A stretch of 6,513 nt of DNA from Rhizobium sp. Q54 (GCA_945903655.1 CAMDOY010000217.1:1-6513); one strand, 5' to 3'; positions 1-5,158 are shown, numbered from the stretch's first letter. The notes: a model not told the origin generated them from the sequence alone. Translations and numbers: made by a program.

Positions 1-60
1 ACTAAAATGCGGCATTTGTGTGCTTGAACACATAAAAAAGTCTGAAATGGCGTTTCGGAG

Positions 61-198
61 GTGTCGACAAACCCGAATGCATTAGCTAGATTTCGATGGC
101 TAATCCGAAAGGAGGCCGCGCCCGGTCAAACGGACACGCGCTACAATCCAAGTCGCGGGAGGAACCCGGTTCCCGGCAGCGAAGGCAAAGAGCCCTAA
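61..198 (+). CDS. Possible 45-codon small ORF, doubtful
   Basis: A GTG-started frame runs from 61 to a TAA at 196-198. It begins VSTNPNALARFRWLIRKE and continues with a basic, proline- and glycine-rich tail, 45 residues in all. I do not recognise it. In favour: its composition is soluble-protein-like rather than the arginine-only pattern of the overlapping frame, and it ends before the terminator at 251-290, so it could be a leader peptide or the small product of the transcript that ends there. Against: the GGAGG that could serve as ribosome-binding site (57-61) touches the start codon, so spacing is wrong, there is no in-frame ATG, and the length is within chance range. It may equally be noncoding or the remnant of a larger gene. 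Confidence 0.15.
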   Translation: MSTNPNALARFRWLIRKEAAPGQTDTRYNPSRGRNPVPGSEGKEP

Positions 199-250
199 GG
201 CCAAAGCCTTCGGATGCCACAAAAGGAACTGGTCGAGACAAGGACACTAG

Positions 251-290
251 AGCAAGGACGATCAAAAGATCGGGCCTTGCTTTTGTTTTT
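251..290 (+). terminator. Strong intrinsic terminator upstream of secreted-protein gene
   Basis: The RNA can form AGCAAGG (251-257) paired with CCTTGCT (275-281), a small internal loop (A opposite GG), then CGATC (259-263) paired with GATCG (268-272) around an AAAA loop. This is followed by TTTTGTTTTT (281-290). The shape is that of a canonical Rho-independent terminator on the plus strand. It ends whatever transcript enters from the left. An alternative pairing, AGAGCAA (249-255) with TTGCTCT (289-295), flanked by GGAC (242-245) with GTCC (296-299), would break the terminator stem. Confidence 0.8.
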
Positions 291-365
291 GCTCTGTCCG
301 CTTTGAGTGAGCGTGGTTCGGGTAGACCTCTCTTTTTGTTCAATTTCCGTGATGGGGTCCCGATC

Positions 366-845
366 ATGAACCGAATCACATATGTCATTGCCTTGTCGCT
401 ATCTGTAACTAGCCTATCCACACTTGCCGACGTGGCGCGTGGAGCTGATGACCCTTGGGAAAGAGCCTTACATTACGCGCTGCTCTGCGACGACGCCGGA
501 TCATCGTTCGTGCGTCTCAAAGACCGCAAGAACTGTGTTGTCGAACGGCACCAATGGTCAGAAACAAAATTGAGAACGGTTGTCGACACATTTTTTCTGA
601 ACAGGATCATACCTGATGACATAACGCTTTCGTGGGTCAACATGGTGGGAATACCGTCATGGCGAGCTTCGAGCGAAAGACTCGTGGATATCAAGATTTC
701 AGGCCGTGAGATTATCCTTCACAACCACGATCCAGACATCAAGGCCATCGGCACGACCCTTCGAATTTGGGGTAATCGGGAAAAGGCAGCCCGCGCTTGG
801 AAGCGCGTCTATCAGGTTTGTCGGGGCGCAAGCCCCGATTTTTGA
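366..845 (+). CDS. Small secreted protein of unknown function
   Basis: This gene encodes a predicted 159-residue protein I do not recognise. The first 25-29 residues look like a Sec signal peptide: MNR, then a hydrophobic stretch (ITYVIALSLSVTSLSTL), with cleavage probably near the VARGA sequence, so the mature protein would be periplasmic or secreted. The mature part has three cysteines (in LLCDD, KNCVV and YQVCRG) and no transmembrane helix or known motif. I chose the ATG at 366 over the in-frame ATG at 96 because it starts the signal peptide and has a GGGG at 354-357 about eight bases upstream; the longer form would read through a terminator. GC content is clearly below that of the housekeeping genes to the right, suggesting acquired DNA. 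The last seven codons coincide with an intrinsic terminator (821-843), leaving the natural C-terminus in doubt. Confidence 0.6.
   Translation: MNRITYVIALSLSVTSLSTLADVARGADDPWERALHYALLCDDAGSSFVRLKDRKNCVVERHQWSETKLRTVVDTFFLNRIIPDDITLSWVNMVGIPSWRASSERLVDIKISGREIILHNHDPDIKAIGTTLRIWGNREKAARAWKRVYQVCRGASPDF
821..843 (+). terminator. Intrinsic terminator inside the 3' end of the CDS
   Basis: TCGGGGC (821-827) pairs perfectly with GCCCCGA (832-838) around a GCAA tetraloop of the GNRA type, followed at once by TTTTT (839-843). This is a good plus-strand intrinsic terminator. It lies wholly in the coding frame of the secreted-protein gene, whose TGA stop is at 843-845 and so shares its T with the T-tract. 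On the minus strand the stem is not followed by a T-run, so it should act in one direction only. Confidence 0.75.
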
Positions 846-924
846 GTCCCCACACTCAACCAGGACTGAGCGTTTATTTTTCGGTGTCCAGCGGAGACGT
901 GTGGGAGTGCTCTGACGCCTCATA

Positions 925-972
925 GTCAAGCTGCCGAAAAGACTTGACCGATCGTGCCGATTTTGGCACACT
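925..972 (+). promoter_or_regulatory. Putative promoter and operators of the toxin-antitoxin operon
   Basis: Two inverted repeats sit just before the toxin gene: GTCAAG (925-930) with CTTGAC (943-948), and GTGCC (954-958) with GGCAC (965-969). A good -35 candidate, TTGACC (944-949), overlaps the right half of the first repeat. Seventeen bases on is a poor -10 candidate, CACACT (967-972). If this is the promoter, transcription would begin about 979-981, at the toxin ATG, giving a leaderless mRNA. Antitoxins of this class usually bind such palindromes over their own promoter through a helix-turn-helix domain; that is family knowledge, and the assignment here is inference. The GTGCC/GGCAC hairpin followed by a T-run (972-976) could alternatively be a weak terminator. 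Confidence 0.35.
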
Positions 973-980
973 TTTTCCTG

Positions 981-1328
981 ATGATTGACCGCTCGAAAAA
1001 GCTGCCCGCGCGTTTTTATGAGAACGGCGCCGGGAACAGACCAGTGCGCGACTGGATTCGCGAACTGCGCGACGCCGATAAGTACACGGTTGGAAAGGAC
1101 ATTCAGAAAGTCGAGTTTGGTTGGCCCCTTGGCCGCCCGCACTGCGCTCCCCTTGGCGATGGCCTCTGGGAGGTCCGCAGCAACCTAGACAGCAACCGAA
1201 TTGCTCGGGTGATCTTCTGCATGGGCCACGGCCACATGATCCTCCTGCATGCCTTCATCAAGAAGACACAGAAAACACCGCAGCAGGATATTGACCTCGC
1301 TCTCAAACGCAAACGAGAGGTAACGTGA
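981..1328 (+). CDS. higB: RelE/ParE-superfamily toxin, HigB/Gp49-like
   Basis: This 115-residue protein has the hallmarks of the HigB/phage Gp49-like branch (PF05973) of RelE/ParE toxins, which are usually ribosome-dependent mRNA endonucleases held inactive by the partner antitoxin. Seen in the sequence: an N-terminal PVRDWIREL helix (residues 21-29), the core PLGDGLWEVRSNL (57-69), the strand RIARVIFC (73-80), then ILLHAFIKKTQKTP (87-100) and a basic C-terminal helix ending in KRKRE. Conserved basic residues R66, R73, R76, K94 and K95 are in the expected places, so the toxin looks intact. The ATG at 981 is preferred; an in-frame GTG at 954 lies inside a palindrome. Neither has a Shine-Dalgarno sequence. 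The stop codon overlaps the start of the antitoxin gene by one base, giving the toxin-first order typical of hig modules. Confidence 0.88.
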   Translation: MIDRSKKLPARFYENGAGNRPVRDWIRELRDADKYTVGKDIQKVEFGWPLGRPHCAPLGDGLWEVRSNLDSNRIARVIFCMGHGHMILLHAFIKKTQKTPQQDIDLALKRKREVT

Positions 1329-1621
1329 TGACCGCGAACAAAAAAGGCCGCGTGAGCGACGAAACCTTCGATGAATTCCTCGCAGAGCAAGGAATCCTTG
1401 AAGCCTGTGAAGATCACGCCATCAAGGAGATTATCGCGGCTCAGATCGTGGAAGCCATGCAAGCGCAAGGCCTTACCAAGACGCTGATGGCCGCGCGCAT
1501 GAAGACCAGCCGCCGCCAGCTCGACAGGCTGCTGGACCCCGCGTCATCCTCCGTCACGTTGGACACGTTGCGGCGCGCCGCGACGGCTGTCGGCAGAACC
1601 TTGCGCGTCGAACTGGCCTAA
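1328..1621 (+). CDS. higA: XRE-type helix-turn-helix antitoxin, HigA-like
   Basis: This gene encodes a 97-residue partner of the toxin just upstream. An N-terminal region (about residues 10-35, acidic) leads into a Cro/C1-type helix-turn-helix at about residues 38-71, with LTKTLMAARMKTSRRQLDRL (49-68) as the recognisable core, and then LDTLRRAATAVGRTLRVEL at the end. Such antitoxins neutralise the toxin by direct binding and repress the operon promoter. The ATG at 1328 shares its A with the toxin stop (TGATG), so translation is probably coupled; GAGAGG at 1315-1320 lies seven bases upstream and favours this ATG over the GTG at 1325. The TAA stop (1619-1621) overlaps the stop codon of tgt on the other strand, leaving no room for a terminator between the two. 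Lower GC than tgt fits acquired DNA. Confidence 0.87.
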   Translation: MTANKKGRVSDETFDEFLAEQGILEACEDHAIKEIIAAQIVEAMQAQGLTKTLMAARMKTSRRQLDRLLDPASSSVTLDTLRRAATAVGRTLRVELA

Positions 1622-2760
1622 AGCGCCGCCACATCCCCCTGCGCCCAATCCGCCTTGGTGCGCGCCGCAAATTCCGCGAAGCAGCCCGCCGCAATCGCCT
1701 CGCGCATGCCCGCCATCAGGTGCTGATAATAGGCCAGATTCGCCCAGGTCAGCAGCATCATGCCGAGGATCTCTCCGGACTTCACGAGATGGTGCAGATA
1801 GGCGCGCGAATAGTCGCGGGCCGCCCCACAGCTCGACTCCGGGTCCAGCATGCGCGGATCGGCGGCGTGGCGGGCGTTGCGCAGGTTCACCTTGCCAAAG
1901 CGCGTATAGGCGAGGCCATGGCGCCCGGCGCGGGTGGGCATGACGCAGTCGAACATGTCGACGCCCCGCCGCACGGATTCCAGCAAATCGTCGGGAGTGC
2001 CGACGCCCATGAGATAGCGCGGCTTCTCGCGGGGCAGATGGGGCTCCACCGTCTCGATCATGTCGAGCATCACGTCCTGCGGCTCGCCCACCGCCAGCCC
2101 GCCGATGGCGTAGCCGGGGAAATTCATGGCGGTCAGGGCCTGGGCGCTCTCCACCCGCAGCCCATGCACCGCCCCGCCCTGCACGATGCCGAAGATCGCC
2201 CGGCCCTCGCCGCCGGTAAAAGCCTTCTGGGAGCGCTCGGCCCAGCGCAGGGACAGGCGCATGGCCCGTTCGGCCTCCGCGTCCGAGCAGGGCAGCTTCA
2301 CGCATTCGTCGAACTGCATCTGGATGTCCGAGCCCAGCAGGCCCTGGATCTCCATGGACCGCTCTGGCGTCAGCACATGGCGCGCGCCATCGATATGGGA
2401 CTGGAAGGTGACGCCATGCTCATTGAGCTTGCGCAGCTTGGCGAGCGACATCACCTGAAACCCGCCGGAATCCGTGAGGATCGGATGCGGCCAGTTCATG
2501 AACTTGTGCAACCCGGCCAGCTCCGCAATGCGCTCGGCGCCCGGCCGCAGCATGAGATGGTAGGTATTGCCCAGCACGATATCCGCGCCCAGCGCCCGCA
2601 CCTGTTCGGGATACATGGCCTTCACGGTCGCCGCCGTGCCCACGGGCATGAAGGCGGGGGTGCGGATCTCGCCGCGCGGCATGGAGACCACGCCCGTGCG
2701 CGCCGCGCCATCGGTCCCCTTGAGGGTGAAGCCAAACTTTTCGGTCACGGGATGATCCAT
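1618..2760 (-). CDS. tgt: tRNA-guanine transglycosylase
   Basis: Tgt (380 residues, a normal family length) exchanges guanine 34 for preQ1 in tRNAs with GUN anticodons, a step of queuosine synthesis. It has the TIM-barrel motifs GNTYHLMLRPG (64-74), DSGGFQVMSL (97-106) with the proposed general base D97, FDECVKLPCSD (150-160), GIVQGG (191-196), GLAVGEP (221-227) and MFDCVMPTRAGRHG (269-282) with the nucleophile D271. The catalytic core is therefore complete. The usual zinc site is not: aligned to the Zymomonas mobilis enzyme, the ligands C318, C320, C323 and H349 become S309, C311, A314 and A340, so only one is kept, while the surrounding DYSRAYLHHL is intact. The gene follows queA by 13 bases on the same strand, presumably in one operon. 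No good Shine-Dalgarno sequence precedes its ATG. Its 3' end overlaps that of the antitoxin gene. Confidence 0.96.
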   Translation of the reverse strand: MDHPVTEKFGFTLKGTDGAARTGVVSMPRGEIRTPAFMPVGTAATVKAMYPEQVRALGADIVLGNTYHLMLRPGAERIAELAGLHKFMNWPHPILTDSGGFQVMSLAKLRKLNEHGVTFQSHIDGARHVLTPERSMEIQGLLGSDIQMQFDECVKLPCSDAEAERAMRLSLRWAERSQKAFTGGEGRAIFGIVQGGAVHGLRVESAQALTAMNFPGYAIGGLAVGEPQDVMLDMIETVEPHLPREKPRYLMGVGTPDDLLESVRRGVDMFDCVMPTRAGRHGLAYTRFGKVNLRNARHAADPRMLDPESSCGAARDYSRAYLHHLVKSGEILGMMLLTWANLAYYQHLMAGMREAIAAGCFAEFAARTKADWAQGDVAAL

Positions 2761-2773
2761 TGGAAAGGGGCTG

Positions 2774-3853
2774 TCAGGACGTCCTGATCAGGAGACAGGC
2801 GTCGCCATAGGAATAGAACCGATAGCCTGAAGCGATGGCCTGCGCATAGGCCTCCTGCATCCGCTCGAGCCCCGAAAAGGCGCTGACCAGCATGAAGAGC
2901 GTGGAGCGCGGCAGATGGAAATTGGTCAGCAGCACATCCACCGCCTTGAACTGGTAGCCCGGCGTGATGAAAATGGCGGTGTCGCCCGCAAAGGCGCGGA
3001 TGCGTCCATCCTCCCCTGCCGCCGTCTCCAGAATGCGCAGGCTCGTGGTGCCCGCCGCCATGATGCGCCCGCCCCTGGCCCGCGCCGCCTCCAGCCGCTC
3101 GGCGACCTCAGTGCGTAGCACCCCATATTCGGCGTGCATATGGTGGTCGGCGGTGTCGTCCACCTTCATGGGCAGGAAGGTGCCGGCGCCCACATGCAGG
3201 GTCACCCGCTCGATCACGACGCCCGCCGCCTCGATGGCGGCGACGAGGGCGGGCGTGAAATGCAGGCTCGCGGTGGGCGCGGCGACGGCGCCGGGGTCGC
3301 GAGCGAAGAGGGTCTGGTAGTCCTGCTGGTCCCGCGCATCCTCGCCGCGCTTGCTGGCGATATAGGGCGGCAGGGGCATGTGGCCGTGGCGCATGATGGC
3401 TTCATCAAGCGCCGGACCTGAAAAGGAAAAAGCGAGCAGCACCTCGCCGCCCTCCCCCTTCTCGATGACTTCCGCGTCCAGCGCGCCCAGTTCGCAGACC
3501 GCGCTTTCGGAGGCCTGCCCGAAGCGGATGCGCTCGCCGATATTCACCTTCTTGGCCGGCCGCACAAAGGCCCGCCAGCGATCCTCGCCCTCGCGCTTGT
3601 GCAGGGTCGCCTGGATCCGCGCCGAGACCTCGCCGCGCGTGCGAAAGCCGTCGAGACGCGCGGGGATGACCTTGGTGTCATTGACGACCAGCACATCGCC
3701 GGGACGCAGGAAGGAGGGAATGTCGCGCACCCCCGCATCTTGAAAAGCGCCCTGCGGCGGAACCACCAGCAGACGAGCCGCGTCACGCGGCTCCGCAGGA
3801 CGCAGCGCGATCCGATCTTCAGGCAATTCGAAATCGAAGAGATCGACGCGCAT
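2774..3853 (-). CDS. queA: SAM:tRNA ribosyltransferase-isomerase
   Basis: QueA (359 residues, full length) transfers and isomerises the ribosyl part of S-adenosylmethionine onto preQ1 already in tRNA, making epoxyqueuosine, the step directly after Tgt. Family motifs are in order: MRVDLFDFELPEDRIA at the start, matching the N-terminus of other QueA proteins and fixing the start codon; GDVLVVNDTKVIPARL (52-67); TASLHFTP; VTLHVGAGTFLPMKV; HAEYGVL; GTTSLRILE; and the C-terminal TPGYQFKAVDVLLTNFHLP, STLFMLVSAFSG and YRFYSYGDACLL. All appear intact. It lies 13 bases before tgt. Upstream it is separated from the cyclophilin gene by a repeat-filled gap of 102 bases, and the bases just before its ATG are pyrimidine-rich with no Shine-Dalgarno sequence, apparently because the repeat block abuts the gene. 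Confidence 0.97.
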   Translation of the reverse strand: MRVDLFDFELPEDRIALRPAEPRDAARLLVVPPQGAFQDAGVRDIPSFLRPGDVLVVNDTKVIPARLDGFRTRGEVSARIQATLHKREGEDRWRAFVRPAKKVNIGERIRFGQASESAVCELGALDAEVIEKGEGGEVLLAFSFSGPALDEAIMRHGHMPLPPYIASKRGEDARDQQDYQTLFARDPGAVAAPTASLHFTPALVAAIEAAGVVIERVTLHVGAGTFLPMKVDDTADHHMHAEYGVLRTEVAERLEAARARGGRIMAAGTTSLRILETAAGEDGRIRAFAGDTAIFITPGYQFKAVDVLLTNFHLPRSTLFMLVSAFSGLERMQEAYAQAIASGYRFYSYGDACLLIRTS

Positions 3854-3863
3854 GGGGAGTGAG

Positions 3864-3952
3864 GCAGTCGGCAGTCGGGCTTAGGCAGTCGGGATAAGCG
3901 GTCAGTAAGTAAGCTACCTACTGCCGACTGCCTAATGCCGACTGCCTAAAAC
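3864..3952. repeat. Degenerate heptamer repeats in inverted arms
   Basis: The gap between the cytoplasmic cyclophilin gene and queA is made almost wholly of 7-base units. Left arm in register: GCAGTCG (3864-3870), GCAGTCG (3871-3877), GGCTTAG (3878-3884), GCAGTCG (3885-3891), GGATAAG (3892-3898). Right arm: CTACTGC (3918-3924), CGACTGC (3925-3931), CTAATGC (3932-3938), CGACTGC (3939-3945), CTAAAAC (3946-3952). The arms are inverted copies: 3871-3892 matches the reverse complement of 3924-3945 at 20 of 22 positions. The centre, GTAAGTA (3906-3912) AGC TACCTAC (3915-3921), continues the symmetry with one mismatch. The transcript can therefore fold into a long hairpin with a bulge. No T-run follows on either strand, so it is not a classical terminator; it may be a mobile or slippage-born intergenic repeat, or an mRNA-stabilising structure. 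Confidence 0.8.
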
Positions 3953-3955
3953 CCC

Positions 3956-4435
3956 TCAGCTCAACTTCGCCGAGACAATCTTGTCGGGATCGCGCACGGG
4001 TTCGCCGCGCTTGATCTTGTCCACGTTCTCCATGCCCGAGGTCACCTGGCCCCAGACCGTGTACTGGCGGTCGAGGAAGCGGGCGTCGTCGAAGCAGATG
4101 AAGAACTGGGAATTGGCGCTATCGGGGTTCGACGAGCGGGCCATGGAGCAGATGCCCCGCACATGCGGCTCGCGGTTGAATTCCTGCTTCAGGTTCGGGT
4201 ACTTGGACCCGCCCGTGCCGGTGCCATGGGGGCAGCCGGTCTGGGCCATGAAGCCCTCGATCACCCGATGGAACACGATGCCGTCATAGAAGCCCTCGGA
4301 AACCAGCTTCTTGATATGGGCGACGTGGCCGGGGGCGAGATCGGGGCGCATCTTGATGACGACGGGGCCCTGGGTGGTCTCGAGGGTCAGCGTGTTGTGA
4401 TCATCCGCAACGGCGGCGTTGGCTTCGTCCGACAT
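3956..4435 (-). CDS. ppiB: Cytoplasmic cyclophilin-type peptidyl-prolyl isomerase
   Basis: This 159-residue cyclophilin catalyses cis-trans isomerisation of peptide bonds before proline. There is no signal peptide, so it should work in the cytoplasm, like PpiB. Active-site residues are visible: FHRVIEGFMAQTG (55-67), with R57, F62, M63 and Q65, and CSMARSSNPDSANSQFFICF (96-115), with Q110 and F112. The position equivalent to Trp121 of human cyclophilin A is F120, as commonly seen in bacterial cyclophilins, which suggests weak cyclosporin binding. Start choice is firm: AGGAGGT (complement of 4441-4447) lies five bases before the ATG. It follows a paralogous exported cyclophilin gene at a distance of 127 bases, which holds a candidate promoter. 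The symbol is by location and family, since the two paralogues cannot be told apart by activity. Confidence 0.95.
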   Translation of the reverse strand: MSDEANAAVADDHNTLTLETTQGPVVIKMRPDLAPGHVAHIKKLVSEGFYDGIVFHRVIEGFMAQTGCPHGTGTGGSKYPNLKQEFNREPHVRGICSMARSSNPDSANSQFFICFDDARFLDRQYTVWGQVTSGMENVDKIKRGEPVRDPDKIVSAKLS

Positions 4436-4503
4436 GGCGGACCTCCTTGCATTATGGTTTCTTGGTCGCTCGCGTGGTGAAGCTGGCGGCGAACGGGCGG
4501 ATT

Positions 4504-4532
4504 GCTATAGCCCTCCGCGCCGCGCTGGTAAA
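4504..4532 (-). promoter_or_regulatory. Candidate promoter for the cytoplasmic cyclophilin gene
   Basis: On the minus strand TTTACC (complement of 4527-4532) and TATAGC (complement of 4504-4509) are separated by exactly 17 bases, each matching the sigma-70-type consensus at four of six positions. Transcription would start near 4497, leaving a leader of about 60 bases that includes the strong ribosome-binding site. A five-base-pair GC hairpin without a T-run (4546-4559) lies just after the upstream gene's stop and could weakly separate the two units. This is motif matching only. Confidence 0.35.
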
Positions 4533-4562
4533 CCATCAAGGTGATGGGGCCCCTGCCCCGCC

Positions 4563-5117
4563 TCAATCCGGGCTGCTGGCGAGCCGAACCTTGAGCATGC
4601 GGTCGGGCGAGGTCACGGAGCCATTGTTGTTGGGATCGCCCTTCTTGATCTTGTCCACGAGATCCATGCCCGAGACCACCTCACCGAAGACCGTATATTG
4701 ACCGTTGAGGAACGAGGATTCGGCGAAGCAGATGAAGAACTGCGAATTGGCGGAATTGGGGCTCTGGGAGCGGGCCATGCCGAGCGTGCCGCGCTTGAAG
4801 GGCGTGGGGGTGAACTCGGCGGGAATGTTCGGCAGGTCGGAGCCGCCGGTGCCATTGCCCTTGGGATCGCCGGTCTGGGCCATGAAGCCCGCGATAACCC
4901 GATGGAACACGATGCCGTCATAGAACTTGCGGGCGACCAGAGCCTTGATCTGCTCCACATGCTTGGGGGCGAGATCGGGCCGCAGGCGGATCGTCACGCG
5001 TCCGTCCTTGAGATCGATGTAGAGGGTGTTGGCGGGGTCGGACGCCTGGGCGAAGGCCTCGCCTGCGAGAGCGAGCGCGGGAACGGCGGCGAGAAAGGCG
5101 CGGCGGTCGATGGTCAT
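4563..5117 (-). CDS. ppiA: Exported cyclophilin with twin-arginine signal
   Basis: This 184-residue cyclophilin resembles its downstream neighbour but begins with an export signal: MTIDRRAFLAAVPALALAG, then AFA|QA as likely cleavage site after residue 23. DRRAFLA fits the Tat consensus (S/T)RRxFLK with arginines at positions 5 and 6, so the folded protein is probably exported by the Tat pathway to the periplasm; a Sec route is possible. Active-site motifs are complete: FHRVIAGFMAQTGDP (71-85), with R73, F78, M79 and Q81, and LGMARSQSPNSANSQFFICF (112-131). I chose the ATG at 5117 over an in-frame TTG at 5147 because it starts the signal sequence directly and has AGAGGA about seven bases upstream. 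It follows coaD by 41 bases on the same strand, consistent with co-transcription. Confidence 0.92.
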   Translation of the reverse strand: MTIDRRAFLAAVPALALAGEAFAQASDPANTLYIDLKDGRVTIRLRPDLAPKHVEQIKALVARKFYDGIVFHRVIAGFMAQTGDPKGNGTGGSDLPNIPAEFTPTPFKRGTLGMARSQSPNSANSQFFICFAESSFLNGQYTVFGEVVSGMDLVDKIKKGDPNNNGSVTSPDRMLKVRLASSPD

Positions 5118-5158
5118 GGAAGATCCTCTTTCAAACGGGTTCTGCAATGGATGAAGCT

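Larger units (their letters stand above)
1..365. other. Accessory leader region without a confident gene
   Basis: No confident protein gene lies in the first 365 bases. The frame of the downstream secreted-protein gene stays open upstream to an ATG at 96, but that extension would be an arginine-rich stretch reading through an intrinsic terminator, has no ribosome-binding site, and would put a good signal peptide in the middle of the protein, so I reject it as coding. The region contains several perfect short hairpins: TGTGT/ACACA at 17-32, GGAACC/GGTTCC at 161-173 and AAGGC/GCCTT at 197-210, ending in the terminator at 251-290. A transcript therefore probably ends here, possibly a small RNA or an mRNA leader. 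A short GTG-started open frame of 45 codons (61-198) is listed separately. No tRNA, tmRNA or other known RNA could be recognised. Confidence 0.5.

Noticed and set aside
134..147. Match to a conserved 16S rRNA segment (ACACGCGCTACAAT against ACACGTGCTACAAT)
   Set aside because: Only 14 bases match, with one mismatch, and the flanking bases do not resemble 16S rRNA; treated as chance.
96..365. N-terminal extension of the secreted protein from the ATG at 96
   Set aside because: It runs through a strong intrinsic terminator, has no ribosome-binding site, is arginine-rich and low in complexity, and would bury a good signal peptide at residue 91.
86..421. Minus-strand open frame across the leader region
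   Set aside because: It is antisense to the terminator and the signal-peptide start, has no ribosome-binding site and no recognisable domain.
849..905. Inverted repeat CCCACAC (849-855) and GTGTGGG (899-905)
   Set aside because: Seven bases with a 43-base gap in a short spacer; no link to a gene start or a known element could be made.
1720..2787. Long plus-strand open frame opposite tgt
   Set aside because: It is the antisense of a clear tgt gene in high-GC DNA, where long shadow frames are common; it is histidine- and alanine-rich with no recognisable motif.
4546..4559. GC hairpin after the exported cyclophilin gene as a terminator
   Set aside because: The stem is only five base pairs and no T-run follows on the minus strand, so I do not call a terminator.
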